Made by a program: the position numbers and the translations under genes. From contig NZ_JAPCZG010000010.1 in assembly GCF_025938155.1 (NCBI RefSeq), positions 1-64,000 on the forward strand: a stretch of 64,000 nucleotides of DNA. The letters are read 5' to 3'. The notes under the pieces were generated by a model. That model did not search any database, was not told where the DNA came from, and worked only from the letters and a program-made list of their open reading frames with translations. The DNA comes from Novosphingobium sp. KCTC 2891 (GTDB lineage Bacteria; Pseudomonadota; Alphaproteobacteria; Sphingomonadales; Sphingomonadaceae). Numbering within the stretch: position 1 is the stretch's first letter; every line of letters starts with the position of its first letter. Shown here piece after piece: positions 1-8,582 of this stretch.

Positions 1-123
1 AATAACGCCATGTCCAACACTCCATGACCCCTCGCTCATCAAAGCAAGGGGCGAGTTCAACATGGGTCACTTCTCAGTGGAAATTTGTGCCCCTCCCGGG
101 TCACTTCTCAGCGGCAATCAACA
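1..123 (+). mobile_element. Right end of an IS21-family-like insertion sequence
   Basis: Two direct repeats with core GGGTCACTTCTCAG lie at 64-80 and 98-114, 34 bases apart. The outer end, read inward on the minus strand, begins TGTTGATTGCCGCTGAGAAG. Multiple terminal repeats and a TGT-starting end are typical of IS21-family elements. A reading frame open from base 1 ends in TGA at 25-27 (NNAMSNTP) and may be the last residues of istB. It is followed by a hairpin at about 28-51. The family is assigned from memory of the repeat pattern, so it is tentative. The rest of the element is outside the window. Confidence 0.45.
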
Positions 124-366
124 GGCCAGCAGCTCAACGAGATTCTGGCTGATGTAATGGCTGTCATGGAGGACTTCAGCGTCGAGATGCAGAATCTGCT
201 CGGAAAGGACCTGTTTCCTGGCAAGCAGGTGACACACAGAATTCCGAAAGATCCCAAGTACCGGGTTATCAAACTCGATGATCACGCGGAAATCTTGGAA
301 GAGTTAAAAGCGACTAAGTGGGGGAAGGAACTGGAGCGCCTCGATCAGTATGACCGAGCGCCATGA
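124..366 (+). pseudogene. C-terminal fragment of an unrecognised gene cut by the IS
   Basis: An open frame runs from the inferred IS end to TGA at 364-366, giving about 80 residues (GQQLNEILADVMAVMEDF onward). The only start that would make it longer is a TTG inside the IS repeat at 85, so the real 5' part was probably removed by the insertion. A start at the ATG at 156 is possible but has no convincing ribosome binding site. The peptide is charged, has no recognisable domain and is less GC-rich than the genes that follow. It points toward the 3' end of the tRNA gene, the usual place for island cargo. No function can be assigned. Confidence 0.4.
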
Positions 367-520
367 GGCGAGCCATGTTGCATCCATGTTGCACGGACCT
401 GCCGGAATCGGGCGGAAAACCGAGGAAAACGGCGAAATTGCGTGCCACACAATGCAACGCAATTTAGGCGGGCCTCAGCGAAAGGCCAGCCCCCAAAAGA
501 CTGATAAATAAAGAGAAATA

Positions 521-597
521 TGGTGCGCCCGGCGGGATTCGAACCCACGGCCCCCAGATTAGGAATCTGGTGCTCTATCCGGCTGAGCTACGGGCGC
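521..597 (-). tRNA. tRNA-Arg (anticodon CCT)
   Basis: The minus strand folds as a complete 77-nt tRNA. The acceptor stem is GCGCCCG with CGGGCGC. The D arm is GCTC/GAGC, the anticodon stem is CCAGA/TCTGG with loop TTCCTAA, and the T arm carries TTCGAAT. CCA is encoded at the 3' end (521-523). Anticodon CCT reads AGG, a rare arginine codon in GC-rich genomes. Its 3' end faces the IS-containing segment at 1-366, which fits the usual site of integrase-mediated island insertion. Confidence 0.95.
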
Positions 598-691
598 ACC
601 CCTTCGCTTTAGGGGGCAAGCCCTGCCGGGGCAACGGCCTTTGCCGCTATTTTGAACGCCGCCTTTGCGAACGGCGGCATGGTGCGTCCGG

Positions 692-1207
692 TCAGTTCGC
701 CTCGCTCGGAGGCACGATCGGGAACAGGATGGGAGCGACCTCGATCCCTTCCTCGACCAGTTCGCGCGCCTCATCGAGCGTGGTCTGGCCGTGGATCGGC
801 ACCACGTCTTTCTCACCATAGTGCATCGCCCGGGCGTTCTCGGCAAAGTCGCCGCCCACCCACGTCGACGTCTTCAGCACCTCTGCCTGAACCGCGGCCA
901 TCGCCTTGAGCGCCGCCACCGCTTCGGGCGGCAGGGCATGGGCCACCGGCTGCTCCTTGGCGGCAGCTGCGGGCACGGGGGCCGCCACAGCGGCCGCCGG
1001 TGCAGGTGCAGGCGAAGCCAAGGCGGGCATCTGGTTGCCCTTCCGGGCAAGCCGCGGCGCCATCACCGCCTTGCCCACATCAGGCGAGCCACACGCCGGG
1101 CACGTCACCAGCCCGCGTTCCTGCTGGCGCGCGAAATCGTCCGAGGAACCGAACCAGCCCTCGAAGCGGTGCCCGCCCGCGCGGCATTCAAGATCGAAGA
1201 CAATCAT
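692..1207 (-). CDS. DUF1178 family protein
   Basis: A 171-residue protein beginning MIVFDLEC, with a zinc-ribbon-like cysteine set (Cys8, and CPACGS near residue 36). It has an alanine/proline-rich linker at about residues 60-95. The conserved C-terminal part runs through VGGDFAENARAMHYGE and ends with a VAPIL-type motif. This architecture is that of the DUF1178 family, common in alphaproteobacteria and of unknown function. Its start overlaps the nitrilase stop (ATGA at 1204-1207), so the two are translationally coupled in an operon with grxC. The linker is longer than in minimal family members. Confidence 0.85.
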   Translation of the reverse strand: MIVFDLECRAGGHRFEGWFGSSDDFARQQERGLVTCPACGSPDVGKAVMAPRLARKGNQMPALASPAPAPAAAVAAPVPAAAAKEQPVAHALPPEAVAALKAMAAVQAEVLKTSTWVGGDFAENARAMHYGEKDVVPIHGQTTLDEARELVEEGIEVAPILFPIVPPSEAN

Positions 1208-2052
1208 GCCTGGCGCGATCTAGGGATTTCACGCTTGTTGGCAAGACTGGGCAATTGCCGCCGCACCTCGGCGATCCGCGCCGGATCGAGCGCGGCAAAG
1301 GCCAGTCCGGCCGCCTCGCCCATGTCGAGCACGACATCGCCCCACGGGTCGACCACCAGGCTGTGCCCGTAAGTCTCGCGCCCGTCCGCGTGCGTGCCGG
1401 CCTGCGCCGCCGCTATCACATAGGCGCTTGCCTCCACCGCCCGCGCCCGCTGCATCAGGTGCCAGTGCGCGCGGCCCGTGGGCACGGTGAACGCGGCGGG
1501 AATGGCAATGGCGTCACAGCGTTGCCGCTCAAGTTCCTCGAACAGCGCGGGAAAGCGGATGTCATAGCAGATCGCCAGACCCAGCCGCCCCACCGGGCAC
1601 TCCACCGTCACCACCTGCTCACCGGGACGATAGGCTGCGGACTCGCGCCAGCTTTCGCCGTTGGCCAGATCCACGTCGAACATGTGGATCTTGTCATAAC
1701 GCGCGGCGATGGCCCCGGCGGGGTCGATCACGAAAGCGCGGTTGGCCCACCGCTGGCCGTCGACTTTCACCGCCAGCGAACCGACATGGACCCAAAGCCC
1801 TGCCTTCACCGCCGCATCACGCACTGCGGCCAGCACCGGACTGTCATCCTCCGCCACGATATGCGGCGCCGCGCGCTTGCGGTCGCGGTCGATCAGGCCG
1901 GACATTTCGGGCGTGAACAGCATCGCCGCGCCCTCGCCCGCCGCCCGCGCCACCGCGTCCACCATCGTGGCGGCATTGGCGGCGGGATCGATGCCGCTGG
2001 TCATCTGGAGCAGCGCGATCCGCACCGGATCGCGCTCCGCCGCCCCGCTCAT
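1204..2052 (-). CDS. Carbon-nitrogen hydrolase (nitrilase superfamily, Nit/omega-amidase-like)
   Basis: A 282-residue cytosolic enzyme of the nitrilase superfamily. The Glu-Lys-Cys triad is visible as Glu49 (LFTPEMSG), Lys121 (RYDKIHMFD) and Cys162 (LAICYDIRFP). Family knowledge suggests hydrolysis of a carbon-nitrogen bond. The closest recognisable type is the Nit1/Nit2 group, which includes deaminated-glutathione amidase and omega-amidase. The neighbouring glutaredoxin gene, overlapped by ATGA at 2049-2052, supports a role in repairing damaged glutathione, but that is inference. DUF1178 overlaps the other end. Confidence 0.85.
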   Translation of the reverse strand: MSGAAERDPVRIALLQMTSGIDPAANAATMVDAVARAAGEGAAMLFTPEMSGLIDRDRKRAAPHIVAEDDSPVLAAVRDAAVKAGLWVHVGSLAVKVDGQRWANRAFVIDPAGAIAARYDKIHMFDVDLANGESWRESAAYRPGEQVVTVECPVGRLGLAICYDIRFPALFEELERQRCDAIAIPAAFTVPTGRAHWHLMQRARAVEASAYVIAAAQAGTHADGRETYGHSLVVDPWGDVVLDMGEAAGLAFAALDPARIAEVRRQLPSLANKREIPRSRQA

Positions 2053-2327
2053 GCCTTCCCGAGCATCATGTCGAGCTTGCCCTGCGCGTTCAGCGCGGCA
2101 AGGTTGTCCGATCCGCCCACGTGCATCCCGTCGATGAAGATCGAGGGCACCGTGGTGTGGCCGGGCGCGCGGTCCAGCATCTCGGCCTTTTTCGGCCCGC
2201 CCATGGTCACGTCGTATTCCTCGTAAGCCACGCCCTTACCGTCGAGCAGCGCCTTCGCCCGCACGCAATAGGGGCAGCCCCACTTGGTGTAGATTTCGAC
2301 CTTCGGGGTGGTTTGGGGATCGCTCAT
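2049..2327 (-). CDS. grxC: Glutaredoxin 3
   Basis: A 92-residue thiol-disulfide oxidoreductase with the CPYC active site at Cys18/Cys21 in the thioredoxin fold. A TTVPSIFIDG cis-proline segment and a GGSDNLAALNAQGKL C-terminal glutathione-binding part follow. It reduces protein disulfides and mixed disulfides with glutathione. I chose the start giving MSDPQTTP because upstream residues in the frame do not look like glutaredoxin. It is the first gene of a three-gene overlapping operon with the nitrilase-family enzyme and DUF1178. In many relatives comF precedes it, but here the divergent hsp20 leader does. Confidence 0.92.
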   Translation of the reverse strand: MSDPQTTPKVEIYTKWGCPYCVRAKALLDGKGVAYEEYDVTMGGPKKAEMLDRAPGHTTVPSIFIDGMHVGGSDNLAALNAQGKLDMMLGKA

Positions 2328-2371
2328 TTCATGCCTCTTGAAAATGGTCAGGGCGCGCACACATCATGCCG

Positions 2372-2472
2372 TGTGCCGGTCGCCGCGAATGCGGGGCCGA
2401 CACATGAACCGCACGGATGCCAGATGGGTCCGGGGCGGGAAAGTGCAGATTGCTCATCACGAGGATATTGCC
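2372..2472 (+). promoter_or_regulatory. Candidate ROSE-like RNA thermometer in the hsp20 leader
   Basis: Just before the hsp20 start, TTGCT (2450-2454) can pair across a 7-base loop with the Shine-Dalgarno AGGA (2462-2465), with one bulged G. The stem is closed by GCAG (2445-2448) with TTGC (2468-2471). This matches the last hairpin of ROSE elements, in which a U-U/C-G-C-U segment masks AGGA until temperature rises. A second, longer hairpin lies upstream at 2372-2404, as in multi-hairpin ROSE leaders. ROSE control of small heat-shock genes is well known in alphaproteobacteria. The assignment here rests on hand folding. Confidence 0.5.
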
Positions 2473-2937
2473 ATGAACCGTTTTGATTTCACCCCCTATC
2501 GCCGGACCACCGTGGGCTTCGACCGCCTGTTCGACCTGCTCGAACGCCAGGCCCGCGCCAATGCCGGCGACAACTACCCCCCCTTCAACATCGAGCGGCG
2601 CGGTGACGAAAGCTACTGCATCACGCTCGCGGTGGCGGGCTTCAAGCCGGAAGACCTCGACATCACCGCGCAGCAGAACCTGCTGGTGATCCGGGGCAAC
2701 AAGACCGATGCCGACGACAAGCAGTTCCTCCACGTGGGGATTGCCAATCGCGGCTTCGAGCGCCGCTTCGAGCTGGCCGATTTTGTCCGGGTGGAAGCGG
2801 CCGACCTTTCCGACGGGTTGCTGACCATCGACCTCGTGCGCGAAGTGCCCGAGGCGATGAAGCCCAAGAAGGTGCTGATCGGCGCGCAAAAGCCGCTCAC
2901 CGTGATCGAAGGCGACGCGAGCGCCAACGCCGCGTGA
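2473..2937 (+). CDS. Small heat-shock protein (Hsp20/IbpA family)
   Basis: A 154-residue ATP-independent chaperone that holds unfolding proteins for DnaK/ClpB. The N-terminal MNRFDFTPYRRTTVGFDRLF is typical of the IbpA/HspH class in alphaproteobacteria. The alpha-crystallin domain covers about residues 38-130 (PPFNIERRGDESYCITLAVA; later GFERRFELAD and LTIDLVREVPEAMKPKKV). The start at 2473 is fixed by GAGGA at 2461-2465 and the conserved N-terminus. The leader looks like a ROSE thermometer. A hairpin at 2960-2987 ends the transcript. Confidence 0.92.
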   Translation: MNRFDFTPYRRTTVGFDRLFDLLERQARANAGDNYPPFNIERRGDESYCITLAVAGFKPEDLDITAQQNLLVIRGNKTDADDKQFLHVGIANRGFERRFELADFVRVEAADLSDGLLTIDLVREVPEAMKPKKVLIGAQKPLTVIEGDASANAA

Positions 2938-2959
2938 TCGCACGATAGCGCAAAGACCG

Positions 2960-2987
2960 GGGGCGGACCGCAAGGTCCGCCCCTTTC
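2960..2987 (+). terminator. Terminator after hsp20, shared by convergent GH13 gene
   Basis: A perfect 10-bp stem, GGGGCGGACC with GGTCCGCCCC, has a GCAA tetraloop and is followed by TTT on the plus strand. It lies 22 bases after the hsp20 stop and just before the convergent GH13 stop, so it can end both transcripts. Confidence 0.8.
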
Positions 2988-2996
2988 ACGTCTGGC

Positions 2997-4334
2997 CTAT
3001 CGGCCGGCAGCGATCGTCCAGCCCCATCCTGCCAGCGTTTTCGCCTTGCGGCCGGGCAGCGTCACCGCCGCTGGCTTCGCGGTCAGGTTGACCGCCACGG
3101 TCACGCGGTCCCCGCCCTTCACCCGGCGGAACGCGAAGACGCCCGGATTGCCCGCGTCGACCAGTTCCATGTTGCCCGGCTCCATGCCGCTCGCCAGCGC
3201 GGGATGATGGTGCTTCAGCTTCAGCAGCGAGCGATAGAACGCCGCGCGGCCGAACCTGCCCCACGCGATCGTGTCCTTGTCGAAGAACTTTAGCCGCTTG
3301 TTCAGCCCGTCCTCCTGCCCGCTGTAGACCAGCGGCATCCCCGGCAGCGTCGCGGCCAGAACCGCCATCGCATCCGCCCCGTCGCCGTAAAGCTCGCGAT
3401 CGGTGCCGTTCCACGAATTCTCGTCGTGGTTGCTGGTGAACGTCATGCGATAGGCGCCCGCCGGATAGCGGCGCGGCGGATCGGTGTAGAGCCTGGCAAG
3501 ATCGGCCGCCCCCGCCTTGCCGCGCGCCACGTCGATCAGCAAGTGGTAGAGCTTCCAGTCATAGGTCATGTCGAAGGCATGGACCTGCATCTCGGGCGTA
3601 TCCGCCTCGGCGAGCATGAACACCGGCTTGATCCGGTCCAGCTTGGTCCGCGCCTCGTCCCAGAAGGCCACCGGCAGCGTCCACGCCACGTCGCAGCGGA
3701 AGCCGTCGATGTCCGCCGCCTTGAGCCAATAGCCCATCGCGTCGATCATGCCTTCGCGCACTTCGGGCTTGCCGTAATCCAGCCCGATCACGTCCGCCCA
3801 CGTCTCCTCGTGGTGATCGCTCAGGTCGGTGTAGTGATAGCCTTCCAGCTCGCCCTTGGCGTTGCGCTTGTACCAGTCGGGGTGCTGCTCGACCCACACG
3901 TGGTCCCAGCCGGTGTGGTTGGCCACCCAGTCGACGATGACCTTGAAGCCCTGCCGGTGCGCCGCATCCACAAGGTGCCTGAAATCGGCGAGATCGCCGT
4001 ATTCCGGGTTGATCGCCTTGTAGTCGCTCACCGCATAGTAGCTGCCGAGCGAGCCTTTGCGCTCCTTCTTGCTGATCGGATTGATCGGCATGATCCACAG
4101 CACGTCCACGCCCATCTTGCGCAGCCGCGGCAAGTGCTTCTCGAACGCGCGGAAGGTGCCTTCCGGCGTATATTGCCGGATGTTGACCTCATAGATGTTG
4201 GCCGATTTCGACCAGGCCGGATGCACCACCTGGCTGACGCCCTCGGTGACCGGCAAGACCGGCGTTGCATGAGCGGGCGCAAGGCAAACCATTGCCGCAG
4301 CCAGCGCGGTGCCCAGCGATTTCATGGCGTGCAC
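2997..4334 (-). CDS. Secreted GH13 alpha-amylase family glycosidase
   Basis: A 445-residue exported enzyme. An N-terminal signal peptide (hydrophobic residues about 7-22, ending AHA) is followed by a (beta/alpha)8 GH13 domain. Conserved regions are visible: VDWVANHT (I), GFRCDVAW with nucleophile Asp215 (II), LAEAD with acid/base Glu243 (III) and FTSNHDENSW with Asp304 (IV). A small beta-sandwich domain C ends the protein (AVTLPGRKAKTLAGWGW). It should hydrolyse or rearrange alpha-glucans in the periplasm. The exact specificity cannot be read from these motifs. It stands alone, convergent with hsp20. Confidence 0.9.
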   Translation of the reverse strand: MHAMKSLGTALAAAMVCLAPAHATPVLPVTEGVSQVVHPAWSKSANIYEVNIRQYTPEGTFRAFEKHLPRLRKMGVDVLWIMPINPISKKERKGSLGSYYAVSDYKAINPEYGDLADFRHLVDAAHRQGFKVIVDWVANHTGWDHVWVEQHPDWYKRNAKGELEGYHYTDLSDHHEETWADVIGLDYGKPEVREGMIDAMGYWLKAADIDGFRCDVAWTLPVAFWDEARTKLDRIKPVFMLAEADTPEMQVHAFDMTYDWKLYHLLIDVARGKAGAADLARLYTDPPRRYPAGAYRMTFTSNHDENSWNGTDRELYGDGADAMAVLAATLPGMPLVYSGQEDGLNKRLKFFDKDTIAWGRFGRAAFYRSLLKLKHHHPALASGMEPGNMELVDAGNPGVFAFRRVKGGDRVTVAVNLTAKPAAVTLPGRKAKTLAGWGWTIAAGR

Positions 4335-4465
4335 GACATTCTCCCCCGTCAGCTTTTGTTCTGATCGGCAGGAAACGCCGTCAGCTTGGCGCGCACCCTA
4401 GCCGGTTCGCGAAAGCTGCAAAGTCGGCATTCGTATACAGTGCGCGTCAGCCGTGACGCCGCCGC

Positions 4466-5164
4466 TCACCACGCCTCGGCGATGTCCACCAGCGCCTCGC
4501 GGTCGAGGATCGTCACGCGCCCGGTCTTCAGCGCAACGATGCCGCTGTCGGCCCAGGCGGAAAGCTGGCGGTTGATCTGCTCGCGCGACATTCCCGCGAA
4601 GTTGCCCAGTTCGCCCTGGCTCAACGCGATCTTCAGCCGCGCCTCGCTGCCCGCATCCGCGCCCTCGCCGCCCATGATCAGGCGCAGCAGGAACCGCGCC
4701 AGTCGCGGGCCGGAGGTATAGGCGCGGTCGGCCTCGATCACCGCGTTGTTCTGGCGCAGCCGGCGCGCCATCGCCTTCAGCAGGCGCAGCGACAGGCCCT
4801 TGTGGCGCTCGATGATGTCGGCAAAGGCCGCGCGGCTCAGGCACAGCGCCTCGACCGGATCGATCGCATCGACACTCGCGGTCCGCTCGCCGCCATCGAG
4901 GAACGCGATCTCGCCCAGCACGTGGCCCGGCTCGGCATAATCGAGCACGATCTCGCGCCCGTTCGCTGCCACCATGCTCACGCGGGCCAGGCCCTTGAGC
5001 ACGATGTAGAGCGTGTCGCCCTTGTCGCCCTGCGCGATCAGCGGCTGCCCGGCCTTGAAGGCGCGCACTTGCGCCCGCGCGATGATGTCGGCCAGTTCGT
5101 CCCGCTCGCAATCCGCGAACAGGCTTTGCGAAGTCAGCGTTTCGGCAAGCGTCGCCGCGTCCAT
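4466..5164 (-). CDS. Crp/Fnr-family transcriptional regulator without iron-sulfur cysteines
   Basis: A 232-residue regulator. The cyclic-nucleotide-binding-like barrel occupies about residues 15-125 (GDKGDTLYIVLKGLARVS; EPGHVLGEIAFLDGGERTA). The Crp-type winged helix is at about 150-220 (SQGELGNFAGMSREQINRQL). The barrel keeps the GEIAFLDGGERTA stretch used for ligand binding, so a cyclic nucleotide ligand is possible. There is no N-terminal cysteine cluster, unlike the FNR-type protein at 36762. The start MDAATLAETL is preferred over a longer frame that has no family similarity. It lies 60 bases after pyrG on the same strand. Confidence 0.85.
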   Translation of the reverse strand: MDAATLAETLTSQSLFADCERDELADIIARAQVRAFKAGQPLIAQGDKGDTLYIVLKGLARVSMVAANGREIVLDYAEPGHVLGEIAFLDGGERTASVDAIDPVEALCLSRAAFADIIERHKGLSLRLLKAMARRLRQNNAVIEADRAYTSGPRLARFLLRLIMGGEGADAGSEARLKIALSQGELGNFAGMSREQINRQLSAWADSGIVALKTGRVTILDREALVDIAEAW

Positions 5165-5223
5165 GACGGAAATCCCCCTGTCTGCCGGAAGATAACCGTC
5201 CCTAACGCGGCTTGGCGAGTCTT

Positions 5224-6855
<1,632 letters not shown>

Positions 6856-7048
6856 GGGATTCGAGCCTTAGCGTCAGAGGTTGCACACACGCAAGCGGTT
6901 GCCGCCGAAACTTCGCGGCAATCCACAGGCGAAACACGAAAACAGCCACCGTGCCTCCCGCAGGGGTCGCGGGAAGCCCGATTGGCCGATGGTCAGGTCT
7001 TGGCGGCGGAAGGCACCCCCATGCGGAGGCGCTTCTGCCGTGCGATGG

Positions 7049-7459
7049 TTACTGCTTCGCGGCGCCCGAAAGCGGATCGGAAGCGGGCGCAGCAGCCGGA
7101 GCCGCCGGGCTTGCGGCCGGGGCGGTCTGGGCCGGGCCGACGGCAGGGCCGCCCTGCGCCGGCGCCAGCGGATCAGCCGGTGCGGCGGGCACGGTGCGAT
7201 CAAGCGAGGTATCGATCTTGCGGCCCGAGGTGGTGCCCACCGCAAGCGCGGCCAGCGCGATGCTCAGCGCGACGAAGGCCGTCGCCAGCACGGTGGTCGC
7301 GCGGGTCAGGAAGTCCGCCGCGCCGCGCGCCGACATGAAGCCCGAAGGGCTGCCGCCAACGCCAAGACCGCCGCCTTCGGACTTCTGGATCAGGATCACG
7401 CCAACCAGCGCGGCCGCGACCAGCGCCTGGACGACGGTAAGAAAAATGAAAAACGACAT
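7049..7459 (-). CDS. secG: Preprotein translocase subunit SecG
   Basis: A 136-residue inner-membrane subunit of SecYEG. Two hydrophobic segments (MSFFIFLTVVQALVAAALVG and TTVLATAFVALSIALAALAVG) flank the conserved cytosolic loop with EGGGLGVGGSPSGF. The C-terminal tail is alanine/proline rich and low in complexity, as in other alphaproteobacterial SecG proteins. I took the start at MSFFIF rather than 10 codons upstream because the first helix should begin the protein. It lies between tpiA and pyrG on the same strand, with gaps of 123 and 193 bases. Confidence 0.92.
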   Translation of the reverse strand: MSFFIFLTVVQALVAAALVGVILIQKSEGGGLGVGGSPSGFMSARGAADFLTRATTVLATAFVALSIALAALAVGTTSGRKIDTSLDRTVPAAPADPLAPAQGGPAVGPAQTAPAASPAAPAAAPASDPLSGAAKQ

Positions 7460-7582
7460 CGTGTTCCGCCTGAAACTGTTGCGGCGCATCTAGGCCCGCA
7501 TGGCCGCAAGCGCAACCCGGCAAACCCGCATCCCTGCCCGGGCCGCCGTGAAAACCGACGGCCCCGGCACGGAAAAGCCGGC

Positions 7583-8353
7583 TCAGGCCTCGCCCGATCC
7601 GGCCGCCGCCACGATGGGCAGGAACGCGTCCGCCGTCAGGCTTGCGCCGCCAACCAGCGCCCCGCCGACGCCTTCGGCTGCCAGCAGGTCCGCCGCATTC
7701 CCGGCATTGACCGAGCCGCCATAGAGGATGCGGACCTTCTGGCCCGCCTCGCCATAGGCAGCGACCAGCCGCGCGCGTACCGCCGCGTGCATCGCGACCA
7801 CGTCCTCGACTGCGGCCACGCGCCCGGTGCCGATCGCCCAGACGGGTTCATAGGCCACGGCAAGCTTGCCGCCCGCCACCGCGTCCGCGGCCGATTCGCC
7901 GGTCGGCAGAGAACCGTCGACCTGGCCCGAGACCACCGCCTCGGCCTTGCCCGCATCGCGTTCGTCCAGCGTTTCGCCCACGCAGACGATCACGCCCAGC
8001 CCGGCGGCCAGCGCCGCTTCGGCCTTCGCGCGCACCAGTGCATCGCTTTCGCCGTGGTCCTTGCGGCGCTCGCTGTGGCCCAGGATCACGAAGTCCGCGC
8101 CGATGTCGGCCAGGATCGCGGCCGAAACGTCGCCGGTATGCGCGCCCTTCACCTCGACATGGCAATCCTGCCCGCCGACTCCGATCGCCGTCACCGCCTC
8201 GCGCAGCGCACCGATCAGCGTGAACGGCGGCGCCAGGGCGATATCGACGTCGGGATAACGCAGGGCCGCGCGGTCGATCGCACGCGCTTCGGCGAGCATC
8301 GCGCGCGTCCCGTTCATCTTCCAGTTGCCGACAATATAGGGTCGATGCGACAT
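7583..8353 (-). CDS. tpiA: Triose-phosphate isomerase
   Basis: A 256-residue glycolytic enzyme interconverting dihydroxyacetone phosphate and glyceraldehyde 3-phosphate. Lys12 (GNWKMNG), the catalytic His in ILGHSERR, the catalytic Glu in AYEPVWAIGTG, and the phosphate-binding YGGSVN and GALVGGASL segments are all present. The start at MSHRPYIVGNWKMNG is fixed by the family N-terminus. It is divergent from ppiD across a 229-base gap. The tpiA/ppiD/trp order is a familiar arrangement in sphingomonads. Confidence 0.97.
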   Translation of the reverse strand: MSHRPYIVGNWKMNGTRAMLAEARAIDRAALRYPDVDIALAPPFTLIGALREAVTAIGVGGQDCHVEVKGAHTGDVSAAILADIGADFVILGHSERRKDHGESDALVRAKAEAALAAGLGVIVCVGETLDERDAGKAEAVVSGQVDGSLPTGESAADAVAGGKLAVAYEPVWAIGTGRVAAVEDVVAMHAAVRARLVAAYGEAGQKVRILYGGSVNAGNAADLLAAEGVGGALVGGASLTADAFLPIVAAAGSGEA

Positions 8354-8582
8354 TGGCTTCGACTGCCCCCTTTTTGATGATTCCGGTAAGTCTGGGGCGC
8401 GGCTATCAAAAGCGCCGCCCGATTGCAAAACGCTTGAACGCTTTTCCCCCCACGGCACGCTTGCGATCCCCGCCCCATCGGCCTCTTTTGCCTGGACGAA
8501 GCCCGCCGTCGAGCATTGCGGGAAGCGCGTTTGCCTCCTAAGGCAGCGCCTTCGTACATTCCCAGCAAGATGATTGGTCCAG

